A stretch of DNA of 64,000 nt from Algoriphagus locisalis (GTDB lineage Bacteria; Bacteroidota; Bacteroidia; Cytophagales; Cyclobacteriaceae). Where the stretch lies: assembly GCF_900116615.1 (NCBI RefSeq), contig NZ_FPBF01000003.1, positions 372,001-436,000 on the forward strand. Direction: 5' to 3'. Positions 17,627-27,204 of this stretch are shown piece by piece. The position numbers and the translations under genes were made by a program. The stretch's first letter is position 1; each line of letters starts with the position of its first letter. The notes beneath the pieces were generated by a model that was not told the DNA's origin, did no database searches, and saw only the letters and a list, made by a program, of their open reading frames with translations.

Positions 17627-18670
17627 TCACACTCTAGTCAATTTAATCGGATACGTTTTTCCTGCATTCCACTGGCATACATAGATATTCTCATCCTGAT
17701 CTATGCATACATCGTGACAATGCTTGAAGATAGACTCAGATTGCACCATCAATTGTAATTCGCCATTTCTGTATTCTGGTGCAGTTCCGCCAGGATTAGA
17801 AACCACTTTGTTATCCTTGTCCAGTATCGTTACAAAACCAGAGTCAGGGGTTTGCTCTAGGTATCGAAGCCTAGACCAGCAGACTCCTGCATAGAGATTG
17901 TCGCCATGAATCACCGGGCGGCAGACAAAAGCTCCTGGCAAAAATATCGTCTCCATATACTCCCCATCCATCGTGAATCTCTTGAAGGAATTATGCCCCC
18001 GGGAAGTGCAAAGCAAGGTGGGCGCTTTGCCACCACGCTGATCTACTGTGATGCCATGTGCAGTGCTAAACTGGGCATCTCCCGATCCACTTCCTCCAAA
18101 TTTCCGGATGAAATTTCCGTTTTTATCATACTGCAAAAAGTACTGAGAACCATAGCCATCAGCTACATACAAGTCACCATTTGGCCCCACAGTAGTCTCT
18201 GTAGGTACAAAAGACATTTTCTCAGTATAAATTCCTTCCTTCGCCGGAGCTTGAATCTCTGCCACCAGTGTACCTTCCAGGGTTGTCTTCACTACCCTAC
18301 CTGCATTGTCTGATATCCACAGATATTCTGCATCGCCTTCATCTACTAGAGTCAGTCCATGAGCTCTATCCATTCCGAGAGTCCACGCCCTTAGGAATTT
18401 CCCGGATTGATCGTAGATAATGACATTGTTTTTTGGCTCATCAGTGACCATTATCATCCGACCCTTGCGATCCATCACCATCTCGTGACAGTTATTTACA
18501 GGGATCTTGCTAGGATCAAGCATTCCCCATTTTTGGTCAACTTGATATTGAAAATCACCGTGTCCAATTACTTTATCACGGTTTTGGGCGAAAGTAAACG
18601 AAGGGGAAATAGACATGGCTAGTCCCATCAGGGAGGAGTGTTGGATAAACTTTCTTCTAGTGGTATTCAT
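17627..18670 (-). CDS. Tat-exported NHL/six-bladed beta-propeller protein
   Basis: 347 residues. The N-terminus has a twin-arginine signal (NTTRRKFIQHSS, then a hydrophobic run ending FTFAQ). The rest is an NHL-type propeller with repeated units such as VIIYDQSGKFLRAWTLG, AHGLTLVDEGDAEYLWISDN, VGPNGDLYVADGYGSQ and HDVCIDQDENIYVCQW. Family members are structural or peptidylglycine-lyase-like; no catalytic function can be assigned. It is divergent from a secreted sugar-isomerase-like gene, a pairing often seen in carbohydrate loci. Confidence 0.85.
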   Translation of the reverse strand: MNTTRRKFIQHSSLMGLAMSISPSFTFAQNRDKVIGHGDFQYQVDQKWGMLDPSKIPVNNCHEMVMDRKGRMIMVTDEPKNNVIIYDQSGKFLRAWTLGMDRAHGLTLVDEGDAEYLWISDNAGRVVKTTLEGTLVAEIQAPAKEGIYTEKMSFVPTETTVGPNGDLYVADGYGSQYFLQYDKNGNFIRKFGGSGSGDAQFSTAHGITVDQRGGKAPTLLCTSRGHNSFKRFTMDGEYMETIFLPGAFVCRPVIHGDNLYAGVCWSRLRYLEQTPDSGFVTILDKDNKVVSNPGGTAPEYRNGELQLMVQSESIFKHCHDVCIDQDENIYVCQWNAGKTYPIKLTRV

Positions 18671-18759
18671 GGGTAAAGGCTAAGTGATCAATTTAAGGAA
18701 TCCTATCGAAAACCGAATAATAATGTATATTTTAAGGTCAAGACTAAATTAAATATTAA

Positions 18760-19602
18760 ATGAAAAACTATTTAAAAGTAATCTCAATTACCCTAATCTG
18801 TTTGACCCCCGTCCTTAAATCACAAGCGCAAGAAGTGGCTCTTCAGCTCTATTCCCTGAGAAATGAGATGAAAGTGGATCCTGTGAAATATCATGAATTA
18901 ATCTCCGAATGGGGCATCTCAGCTTTGGAAGGAGGGGGCGGATATGGCATGTCAGATGCCGAATATGCAAAGCTCTTATCGGATAATAACCTGCGCATCA
19001 TCGGTGTGGGTGCTGAATACATGCAACTCACCAAAAACATCCAGCCCATCATAGATCAGGCAAAAAAGTATGGAGCCAAATACGCCACCTGCTATTGGAT
19101 TCCTCATGCTGAAGGCCCCATATCCATGGAAGAAATCAAAATTGCCACTGCTCTTTTCAATGCAGTCGGGGCAGAATTAGCAAAAGAAGGAATCACATTT
19201 CTCTATCATCCACATGGATATGAATTTGCCAAGGACCGCAATAAAGTCCGCTTTGATTACATGCTCGCCAACGCCAAAAACTTCGCCTTCAACATGGATG
19301 TGTTTTGGGTGAAAATGGGCGGAGGTGACCCTCTGAAAATCATGAAAAAGTATCCTGGAAAATTCCCGATTCTACACCTTAAAGACCGCAAAAAAGGAAC
19401 TCCAGGCTCCAAAAATGGCCAAGCTGACGTAGAGACCAATGTGATTCTGGGTACTGGTGATATCGATATCGCAGGGATCATCAAGGAAGCAAAAAAGCAG
19501 GGAACTGAATACCTAACTATTGAGGATGAAAGTTCCAGATCGGTCACCCAAATCCCAATAAGTGCCGCCTTTATCAAAAGGGAACTGGAGAAAAGCAACT
19601 AG
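18760..19602 (+). CDS. Secreted sugar phosphate isomerase/epimerase-like TIM barrel
   Basis: 280 residues. A signal peptide (residues 1-23, ending KSQAQ) precedes a xylose-isomerase-like TIM barrel: VALQLYSLRNEM, GISALEGGGGYGM, GITFLYHPHGYEF, FAFNMDVFWVKMGGGDP, FPILHLKDRKKG and EYLTIEDESS give the expected metal-ligand Glu, Asp and His positions. Members rearrange sugars or inositol derivatives, and the substrate is not predictable here. Export to the periplasm is common for the Bacteroidota subfamily. Confidence 0.87.
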   Translation: MKNYLKVISITLICLTPVLKSQAQEVALQLYSLRNEMKVDPVKYHELISEWGISALEGGGGYGMSDAEYAKLLSDNNLRIIGVGAEYMQLTKNIQPIIDQAKKYGAKYATCYWIPHAEGPISMEEIKIATALFNAVGAELAKEGITFLYHPHGYEFAKDRNKVRFDYMLANAKNFAFNMDVFWVKMGGGDPLKIMKKYPGKFPILHLKDRKKGTPGSKNGQADVETNVILGTGDIDIAGIIKEAKKQGTEYLTIEDESSRSVTQIPISAAFIKRELEKSN

Positions 19603-19781
19603 TATTGGGAGAGCGGATACATCAAATAATGAGAATATGATTGATTCGTAAAATGTGAAAAGATGTGTAAGAAGTAAAAGGTGAAAGGTATCGAGCCTAG
19701 ACTAAAGTAAAAAAAACAGCGGTTTCTTTTCATTTTCTATTTTCTTTACGCTGAAAATTTACATTGATTTCTAATTCACGC

Positions 19782-20930
19782 ATGAATCACTATGAGGTAG
19801 CAATAATAGGTAGTGGGCCAGCTGGTGCCATGGCAGCCTATTATTTGGCAGAGAAAGGCATTTCAACCGTTATCATCGAAAAAGAAACCTTGCCAAGATA
19901 TAAGACCTGTGGTGGAGGGTTGGTTTTCAGAGGAAGAAGGAAGTTGCCCTTTGATATATCGGCTGTGGTGGATCGGGAGTTTTTTGACATCAAACTATAC
20001 TTCGACGGTGATAAAACGCCGCTAAGCAGCACGCGAGAAGTGCCTGTGATCAGCATGGTGATGCGCGATGAGTTTGATAATTTCCTGATTGAAAAAGCAA
20101 AAGGACTTGGAGTTCATCTAAAGCAGGATCACAAGCTGACAGGGATCACTTTCGGCGAAACGCCTACCCTACACACCAGCCAGGGAGACATTCATGCAAA
20201 GTTGATTATAGCAGCAGACGGAGCTCTCAGCCCTACTGCGAAATTTGCTGGCTGGACGGAAACAAGAAAACTCATTCCAGCGCTGGAATATGAAGTGGAA
20301 GTGAGCGAGTCAGATTTCGAGCGCCTGTCCAAAGAAGTACGATTCGACATGGACGCTATTCCACATGGTTATGCCTGGAGCTTTCCGAAGAAAAATCACC
20401 TTTCTCTAGGCATAGCTTCTACACGTAGGAAAAAGATCGATCTAAAAGCTTACTATAAAAAGTACCTGGAAAAGCTGGAGATCAAAGAGGTTTTGAGTGA
20501 AAAAGCGCATGGTTTCCAGATTCCAATCACGCCTCGTACAGATGGTTTTTTCCGCAAAAATGTATTGCTGATCGGAGACGCTGCCGGTTTCGCCGATCCG
20601 ATCACAGCAGAAGGGATTTCCAATTCACTATGGAGTGGTAAGTTGGCAGCCGAAGCCATCATCGAAGCCAATTTAGTCCCAGACCAAGCCGGAAAACTCT
20701 ATCAGCAAAAACTGGAGGAAGAAATGTTGCCGGAGATTAACACTTCTCAGACAGCAGCCAAATGGTTTTACAGTTACCGAATTATCCGAAACATGCTGCT
20801 GAAAAGATATGGAGACTTTGCCATGTCCTTGATGACAGACCTCTATGTGGGAGACAGAAGCTACCCGAAGAATCTGATGAAAACGATAAAGAGTAAAATT
20901 CTGGAAGCAAAATCCCCACTTAACAAATAA
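19782..20930 (+). CDS. Geranylgeranyl-reductase-family FAD oxidoreductase
   Basis: 382 residues from ATG 19782; a TTG six codons earlier is possible but less likely. The Rossmann FAD motif is IIGSGPAGAMAAYYL near the N-terminus. YKTCGGGLVFRGRRKLP matches the geranylgeranyl reductase/FixC-like family, and LLIGDAAGFADPITAEGISN is the second FAD motif with the family's catalytic-site surroundings. These flavoproteins reduce isoprenoid double bonds or act in lipid or quinone pathways. The substrate is unknown. The gene stands alone, followed 63 bp later by DUF2911. Confidence 0.88.
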   Translation: MNHYEVAIIGSGPAGAMAAYYLAEKGISTVIIEKETLPRYKTCGGGLVFRGRRKLPFDISAVVDREFFDIKLYFDGDKTPLSSTREVPVISMVMRDEFDNFLIEKAKGLGVHLKQDHKLTGITFGETPTLHTSQGDIHAKLIIAADGALSPTAKFAGWTETRKLIPALEYEVEVSESDFERLSKEVRFDMDAIPHGYAWSFPKKNHLSLGIASTRRKKIDLKAYYKKYLEKLEIKEVLSEKAHGFQIPITPRTDGFFRKNVLLIGDAAGFADPITAEGISNSLWSGKLAAEAIIEANLVPDQAGKLYQQKLEEEMLPEINTSQTAAKWFYSYRIIRNMLLKRYGDFAMSLMTDLYVGDRSYPKNLMKTIKSKILEAKSPLNK

Positions 20931-20993
20931 ACAACTTTCGCAAAATTTGGCTTAGCTTTCCCCTTTTAAAATCATATCACAATTAACTCAATC

Positions 20994-21599
20994 ATGAAAA
21001 ACAACAAACTCTTTTTAGCTGCCTTTGCACTAATTCTCTTTTTCTCCGTTTCTACAGCATCTTTTGCGCAGCTACAAGCACCGGCACCAAGCCCGGCAGC
21101 CCACGTTTCTCAGACGGTAGGTTTCACCAAAATCAGCATTGACTACTCCTCTCCTGCGGTAAAAGGCAGAAAAGTTTTCGGTGAATTGGAAAAATACGGT
21201 GTGACCTGGAGAGCAGGCGCCAATGGCCCAACCATCATAGAATTCAGCACGGGAGTAAACATAGCTGGTAAAAATTTAGCCGCAGGCAAATACTCTATAT
21301 TCATCACGCCACAAGAATCAGGGGATTGGACTATCCACTTGAACCGCAAAGCAAATGCAGTTTTTGCTTACATGAAAGATGGCAAAATCGACGAGGAAGC
21401 CATGGCTAAGGATGATGCAGTAGCGATAAAGGTTGCCCCAGTGCCAGCTCCTGAAACGTTTGAAAGACTAGCTTACTTTATCTCAGCGGAAGACAATAAA
21501 GTAGCTACGGTAACCTTTATGTGGGCAGACGTAATGCTGTGGTTTGAAGTAGATACCCAAGTGGATCAGAAGCTGGAGCAGTTTAAAGGAGTGTTTTAA
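20994..21599 (+). CDS. DUF2911 family secreted protein
   Basis: 201 residues. A signal peptide (residues 1-26, ending TASFAQ) is followed by a DUF2911 domain, recognisable by SQTVGFTKISIDYSSPAVKGRKVFG, WRAGANGPTIIEFS, LAAGKYSIFITP and VTFMWADVMLWFEV. The domain is common in Bacteroidota and has no known function. It is followed by a strong intrinsic terminator, so it is the last gene of its transcript. Confidence 0.9.
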   Translation: MKNNKLFLAAFALILFFSVSTASFAQLQAPAPSPAAHVSQTVGFTKISIDYSSPAVKGRKVFGELEKYGVTWRAGANGPTIIEFSTGVNIAGKNLAAGKYSIFITPQESGDWTIHLNRKANAVFAYMKDGKIDEEAMAKDDAVAIKVAPVPAPETFERLAYFISAEDNKVATVTFMWADVMLWFEVDTQVDQKLEQFKGVF

Positions 21600-21625
21600 T
21601 CAAAATCTTCACAAAATTAATCACC

Positions 21626-21654
21626 AAAGCCCGGAGATGATCCGGGCTTTTTTT
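21626..21654 (+). terminator. Strong intrinsic terminator after the DUF2911 gene
   Basis: A perfect 10-bp stem (AAAGCCCGGA 21626-21635 with TCCGGGCTTT 21641-21650), a 5-nt loop and a run of seven T make a textbook terminator 27 bp past the stop. Confidence 0.85.
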
Positions 21655-21730
21655 CGTTAAGGCATTTCTACTTAAGTTGCAGTGAAAATATCCATAGCTA
21701 ATTCTTAAGCCCAATAACCTTTTTCAAATC

Positions 21731-23509
21731 ATGTTTCCAAACCCAAAAAGCATATTCTACTTAATAATTGGAATTGGACTACTACTTTTTCAAGCCTGTA
21801 CACCGGAACATACAATGACTACCAAACCCAACATCGTACTCATCGTATCTGACGATCAGGGCTGGGGAGATTTAGGAATCAATGGCAATCCATATGTACA
21901 TACGCCTAACATTGATAGGCTCGCAACTAATGGTGTTCAATTCAGCAGGTTCTATGTGAATCCAGTTTGTTCGCCTACCCGAGCTGAGATCTTGACGGGT
22001 AGATATCATCCTCGTGGCGGTGTATATTCCACCTCCAGAGGTGGTGAGCGATTGGATTTAGATGAAAAGACTATTGCGGAGATCTTTCAATCTAGCGGGT
22101 ATAAAACAGCTGCTTTCGGAAAATGGCACAACGGTTCCCAACCTCCTTATCATCCCAACAATAGAGGGTTTGAAGAATACTACGGTTTTGCTTCGGGTCA
22201 TTGGGGCAATTACTTCAGCCCTATGCTAGAGCACAACGGTGAGGTAACCCAAGGCAACGGCTTTATTATCGATGACTTCACAGACCATGCGATAGAGTAT
22301 ATCGAGAAAAATACTGATCAACCCTTCTTTGTTTACTTGGCCTACAATACACCTCATAGTCCTATGCAGGTTCCTGATGTCTGGTGGGACAAATACAAGG
22401 ATGCAGCTATAGATACTACTCATCGCTATGCCGATAAAGAAAAGATGGATAAAACACGAGCTGCTTATGCTTTATGTGAAAACCTGGATTGGAATGTAGG
22501 TAGAGTCGTTGACAAACTCGATAGTCTGAAGCTTTTGGAAAACACCATAGTGATCTATATATCTGACAATGGTCCAAATGGTTGGAGATGGAATGAAGGA
22601 CTGAAAGGCATCAAAGGAAGCACTGATGAAGGTGGGGTTCGCTCTCCTTTCATTATGTTTTGGAAGGAAACATTGAAACCTCAGATCATCTCTCAACTAG
22701 CAAGTACAATTGATATTTTACCTTCGCTGATGGACTTGGCTGGCATTACAAATCCTTACGAAAAGCCACTGGACGGTGTGAGTTTAAAACCTCTACTTAC
22801 CCAATCTGAAGAAGCATGGACGGATCGGATTGTTTATAGTCATTGGAATGGCAGAGTCAGTGTCCGTAACCAAAACTATATCCTAGATTCCGAAAATCAG
22901 TTGTATGACTTAAGTTCAGATCCCGGACAACTTCAACCCGTTGCCCAGCCTTCAGGAGCTGTTTTTTCTGAATTAACCAAAGCGAAAGATGAGTGGATCA
23001 ATTCGGTATTATCAGAGCTAGATCGGGATCGAGAGGAAATATTCCCTGTGGGATATAATGACAGCAAATACACCCTCCTTCCAGCCAGAGATGGTATTCC
23101 ACACGGTGGAATCGAGCGGTCCAGCATCCACCCCAACTCATCCTTTTTCACCAATTGGACTTCTACTTCCGATAGCATCACCTGGGATACAGACATTCTA
23201 ACTTCCGGCAAGTACAAAGCGACAGTTTATTACACTGCTAAGCCTTCTGCCGTAGGATCTATGCTGCAATTGAAACAGGGAACCAATGAAGTAAGTGCTA
23301 CCATCAAAGAAGCGCATGATACAGACTACATAAACGTGGAATATGATCGTTCCCCTCGGGATGAGTCTTTTGAGAAGGATTATATGCCAATGGAAATTGG
23401 AACTATTCAATTGGACAAAGGACATCATCCTATTACGATGAAGGCATTGGAAATAAAGGGACCCAAATTTATTGAAGTTCGCTTGTTGGTTTTGGAGCGC
23501 TTAGACTAA
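21731..23509 (+). CDS. Type I sulfatase, lipoprotein, with C-terminal extension
   Basis: 592 residues with a lipobox near residue 23 (LFQAC). The sulfatase domain (about 33-460) has NIVLIVSDDQGWGDLG, the formylglycine motif CSPTR (in NPVCSPTRAEILTGR), GKWHNGSQPP and IVIYISDNGPNGWRW. Residues 460-592 form a beta-rich extension (TSTSDSITWDTDILTSGKYK, YTAKPSAVGS) that resembles an attached substrate-binding module. The CSPTR variant differs from CAPSR in the other sulfatase. It stands alone on the plus strand, so its substrate is not indicated by neighbours. Confidence 0.92.
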   Translation: MFPNPKSIFYLIIGIGLLLFQACTPEHTMTTKPNIVLIVSDDQGWGDLGINGNPYVHTPNIDRLATNGVQFSRFYVNPVCSPTRAEILTGRYHPRGGVYSTSRGGERLDLDEKTIAEIFQSSGYKTAAFGKWHNGSQPPYHPNNRGFEEYYGFASGHWGNYFSPMLEHNGEVTQGNGFIIDDFTDHAIEYIEKNTDQPFFVYLAYNTPHSPMQVPDVWWDKYKDAAIDTTHRYADKEKMDKTRAAYALCENLDWNVGRVVDKLDSLKLLENTIVIYISDNGPNGWRWNEGLKGIKGSTDEGGVRSPFIMFWKETLKPQIISQLASTIDILPSLMDLAGITNPYEKPLDGVSLKPLLTQSEEAWTDRIVYSHWNGRVSVRNQNYILDSENQLYDLSSDPGQLQPVAQPSGAVFSELTKAKDEWINSVLSELDRDREEIFPVGYNDSKYTLLPARDGIPHGGIERSSIHPNSSFFTNWTSTSDSITWDTDILTSGKYKATVYYTAKPSAVGSMLQLKQGTNEVSATIKEAHDTDYINVEYDRSPRDESFEKDYMPMEIGTIQLDKGHHPITMKALEIKGPKFIEVRLLVLERLD

Positions 23510-23613
23510 ACCCGAAACCAAACATCCGAAATCCGAAATCATTTCTCATTCAGACTTCAAACTCTAATTCCTATTGCAATCCTAATGGTTTAAAAACCAC
23601 TTCTGAGGCACCT

Positions 23614-24513
23614 TTAAAACCTAAAAGGAACTTTAAGATTCGTTGCTATTGGCTGATTGTCGTCAACTTGAGCAGGGATAAACTTTGGCATGGAACTCAT
23701 CACCCGTATGGCTTCTGCTTCAAGTGCTTCTCCGTTTGGAACTGTCTCCAATACCGTGACCTCACTCACTTCCCCAGTTTCTCCGATCCGTACATTTAAA
23801 ACTATTCTACCCTTGGCTGCCGATTGGGGAGCTTTGAGATTTTCTCTGATATGCTGTGAAATTTTAGAGTTAGTGCATTTTTCAATCTCCTGCGAAGTGC
23901 CAAACTCCTCACATCCGAAGGCTATAAAACTTCGTTCATTGGGCTTTTGGTTAGGCTTGATGTAGGAAAAAGGGGTTCCATTCACATTTAGCCCAATCAT
24001 TCCTACACCTCTTTTGTAAAACAAATTATAGACTGTTTCTTCCCGTTCTGAACTTTCCGTTTTCACTTCCAAAAGACCTGAAAATTGGCAAAATGGTGTC
24101 GAATAAGAGCTTGTTAAACCTACAACCTCATAGCTCCATACCTGATCACTGCTTTTCCACCTTGTGCCAATTTCCGGATTAGAAGGCAACTCCATGGATT
24201 GCTTGTTTTTCTCCTGATTTAAACTGAAAACAGCCTCATTCTCCGCACGCCAATACTTAGTTTTCACATCTCCATTTGAATAGGATTGAGTTTCAACTAG
24301 AAAATACTTTCCTTCAAACTCCACACTATCCCCATTAAAAGTCGAAACATAGGAATTGTTTCCATAGGTAAGATTTTTCTTCAACCCTACCTCCACGGGC
24401 CAATAAGAACCAGAAGCATTCTCAAAGCAGTTGTCACCCTGTCCAAAAGCACGAACCATGGAAAGGAGAAAAACTGTATTAAATAGTAGGCACTTAATTG
24501 CTTTGATTCGCAT
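23614..24513 (-). CDS. Secreted protein with TonB C-terminal domain
   Basis: 299 residues. A signal peptide (about 1-25, ending AFGQ) precedes a unique domain (about 30-205) of unknown type. Residues about 225-299 are a TonB C-terminal domain: KGRIVLNVRIGETGEVSEV, GEALEAEAIRVMSSMPKFIPA and NLKVPFRF. Unlike classical TonB it has no N-terminal membrane anchor followed by a proline-rich spacer, so energy transduction is doubtful. It may instead be an envelope protein carrying the domain for binding. Short-period repeats flank it (23511-23545 and 24600-24660). Confidence 0.82.
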   Translation of the reverse strand: MRIKAIKCLLFNTVFLLSMVRAFGQGDNCFENASGSYWPVEVGLKKNLTYGNNSYVSTFNGDSVEFEGKYFLVETQSYSNGDVKTKYWRAENEAVFSLNQEKNKQSMELPSNPEIGTRWKSSDQVWSYEVVGLTSSYSTPFCQFSGLLEVKTESSEREETVYNLFYKRGVGMIGLNVNGTPFSYIKPNQKPNERSFIAFGCEEFGTSQEIEKCTNSKISQHIRENLKAPQSAAKGRIVLNVRIGETGEVSEVTVLETVPNGEALEAEAIRVMSSMPKFIPAQVDDNQPIATNLKVPFRF

Positions 24514-24666
24514 AGGTAGGGAAATTGAAGCCTTAAAAATACATCTATTTGTGTATTCAAAATAAACTAAGTATAACTCCCTTTCGAAATACTAGCGACA
24601 TATGCATTCGGAGTTTTCAGTCCGAATCCCAAATCGTATATCCGAAATCCCAAATCACAAATCAAA

Positions 24667-27027
24667 TCACTCACTCTTCAGCGTTTCTGCAGGATTTACT
24701 AAGGCAGCCTTGATTGCTTGAGAGCTCACTGTCAGTAAAGCAATGGCAAGCGTCAACCCACCAGTCCACACGAATACAGCCCAGTTTATGCTCGTCCTGT
24801 AGGCAAATGTCTCCAGCCAGTCACTCATAAAATACCATGTCGCTGGAATGCCGATGATCACAGAGATAAGTACAAGTTTGGTAAATTCTGAAGAAATTAA
24901 CCCTACCACACTGGTTACAGAAGCTCCCATAACTTTTCGTACTGAAATCTCCTTTTTCCTTCGCTCCGCAATGAAGGTAGCTAGACCAAACAAGCCCATG
25001 CAGGAAATCAGCACAGCTAATCCTGTGAAAATTGAAGTAAGCTTGGCCGTGCGCTTTTGTGAGCTAAACTTCCGTGCATGCTCCTCATCTACAAACTTGT
25101 AGTCAAACGGGGAGTCAGGATTAAATTTATTGAAAACGGTTTCCACACTTGCCAGTGATTTGATATAATCCCCGCCTTCTGCAAACCGAATGTGAATAAA
25201 GTTCAGGTTACGCTCAGGTCCTATCACTACGATGGGTCTTACCTCCTCAAAAGGTGAAGCCATGATAAAATCCTTCACTACACCCACAATGGTAAATTCA
25301 TAGGAATCATCCTTGATCACCTGGCCTATAGGATCATCAAAACCCATAATTTCAACTGTCTTTTCATTTACGATAGCCGAAAGACTATCACTGGCGTAGG
25401 TGTAAACATCGATATCCCTACCAGCAACCAACTCCATTCCTGCAGTTTTCACCAAGTTGGCGTCCTGACCCATTCTGCTGATATTTGGCTTATACTCCGG
25501 ATCTTTTCCCTGCCAACTCATCGCATCTGTATCACTGTAGATGTCTGTCATCGGGGAAAATGTATAGCTCACCTCAGCAACTTCAGGGAGTGCCAGCAGT
25601 TCATTACGCAGTGCAACTTTATTCTTTCTCATACTCTCGGTGACCTCATGAAAAATCAGATTATCCTTATCTATCCCCAGGTCTCTGTTTTGGACAAAGG
25701 TCATCTGATCTTGTACGATCCATACGCTAGAGATCAAGGTGACCACCACGGCAAATTGGAATACAACTAAGACTTCGCGTGGCTTGATTCCAAAACTTCT
25801 AGTTACATTCATTTTGGACTTAAATACCACCGTAGGTTTGAAGGAACTCAATAAAAATGCGGGATAACTTCCAGCCAAAATCCCAGTAACAAAGACATAA
25901 ATCACCGAAATCAACCAAAAGAATGGTTGGGTAAATGGACTTTCCAATTCCTGTCCTACCAAATCTCTGAACCATGAAAAAGACAATGACACAATAATAA
26001 TTGCTACCAAATAGGCAGACAATGCGATCAAAATATATTCTGCCAAAAATTGTCCAATCAGCATTCCTTTTCCAGCACCGGAGATTTTTCGAATTCCGAC
26101 CTCCTTGGCTCGCTTATCACTTTGGGCAGTGCTCAGATTCACAAAATTGATGGCTGCAATCAACAAAACGATGATAGAAATTATTCCAAACATGCGGATC
26201 AGTTCGATTTTACCACCTACAGATTTTCCATTCTCAAACTTTGCATATAAGTGCAGATCACTCATTGGAAACAAGAAATCCGAGACATCTTCCATCTCTG
26301 AATTCTTGGCAGTGAAATCAGTAAACTTTTGATTAAATGTGGCGAGGTCAGCCCCCTCGGTTAGCATGGTAAAGGTTCGGTAGGAGTTATTCCCCCAGTA
26401 ATCATCCGCCCAGCCCATTGCCTCCAACTTCTTAAAAGGCAAAAAAGCTGTAAAGGGAAAATCTGTGTTAGTCGGCAAATCTTTAATCACAGCCTTCACT
26501 TCAAACTCCAATTGCTGAGCGACAGTAACTGATTTACCCATAGCCGAAGACTCTCCAAAAAGCTTCTTTGCTACAGATTCTGTCAAAACAATATTTCCAG
26601 GCTCTGTCAATGCAGCAGCAGGATCACCTTGCAGCACCTCAAAGCTGAAAATCTTGAAAAACCCTGGATCTGTAAAAGTTGCTTCTTCGTAAAAGTTATT
26701 ATCTCCCACTGTAAGCAACTGCTGGTCCCATTCCGTAATCCTAGCTACCTCTTCTACTTCAGGAAACTGCTCTATTATAGCCGGAGCGTAAGGTGCAGGC
26801 GTATAATCCCAAGTGAAAATTTCTCCTTGCATTTCGGCACTCCTCCAGTTGGCATAGATCCGATCAGTGTTATCATAAAATCGATCGACAGAAAGCTCAA
26901 ACTGCACCCACATCAGGATCAAGATGGAAGCTGCCATCCCAACTCCCAATCCTGTGACATTTATAAAAGCATATCCCTTACTTCTACTGATATTTCTCCA
27001 GGCGATTTTTAGGTAGTTTTTCCACAT
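24667..27027 (-). CDS. ABC transporter permease (FtsX/MacB type), permease 1
   Basis: 786 residues. A first membrane segment (about 20-40) is followed by a MacB periplasmic core domain, an FtsX domain (about 280-400, marked KRAKEVGIRKISGAG), a second periplasmic domain, and a second FtsX domain (about 670-780, marked RRKKEISVRKVMGAS). The C-terminus is NPAETLKSE, shared with the other permeases here. Such two-domain permeases work with a LolD/MacB ATPase in export or mechanotransmission. No ATPase lies in this block; one is at 55368. It is the third of three tandem copies (order 32228 to 24667). Confidence 0.93.
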   Translation of the reverse strand: MWKNYLKIAWRNISRSKGYAFINVTGLGVGMAASILILMWVQFELSVDRFYDNTDRIYANWRSAEMQGEIFTWDYTPAPYAPAIIEQFPEVEEVARITEWDQQLLTVGDNNFYEEATFTDPGFFKIFSFEVLQGDPAAALTEPGNIVLTESVAKKLFGESSAMGKSVTVAQQLEFEVKAVIKDLPTNTDFPFTAFLPFKKLEAMGWADDYWGNNSYRTFTMLTEGADLATFNQKFTDFTAKNSEMEDVSDFLFPMSDLHLYAKFENGKSVGGKIELIRMFGIISIIVLLIAAINFVNLSTAQSDKRAKEVGIRKISGAGKGMLIGQFLAEYILIALSAYLVAIIIVSLSFSWFRDLVGQELESPFTQPFFWLISVIYVFVTGILAGSYPAFLLSSFKPTVVFKSKMNVTRSFGIKPREVLVVFQFAVVVTLISSVWIVQDQMTFVQNRDLGIDKDNLIFHEVTESMRKNKVALRNELLALPEVAEVSYTFSPMTDIYSDTDAMSWQGKDPEYKPNISRMGQDANLVKTAGMELVAGRDIDVYTYASDSLSAIVNEKTVEIMGFDDPIGQVIKDDSYEFTIVGVVKDFIMASPFEEVRPIVVIGPERNLNFIHIRFAEGGDYIKSLASVETVFNKFNPDSPFDYKFVDEEHARKFSSQKRTAKLTSIFTGLAVLISCMGLFGLATFIAERRKKEISVRKVMGASVTSVVGLISSEFTKLVLISVIIGIPATWYFMSDWLETFAYRTSINWAVFVWTGGLTLAIALLTVSSQAIKAALVNPAETLKSE

Positions 27028-27204
27028 GATTATCTATACTTTTTGATTCTTACTTATCCTTTAACTTCAATATTCATCATTCTATGTTCGTCATTCATCA
27101 TTATTCGACATTGCAAGGAACAGCCTGCACCATGAGTCGGCGAAGCAATTCCTTTATTAATCACATACAGATTGCTTTACTCCTTCGTCATTCGCAATGA
27201 CGTG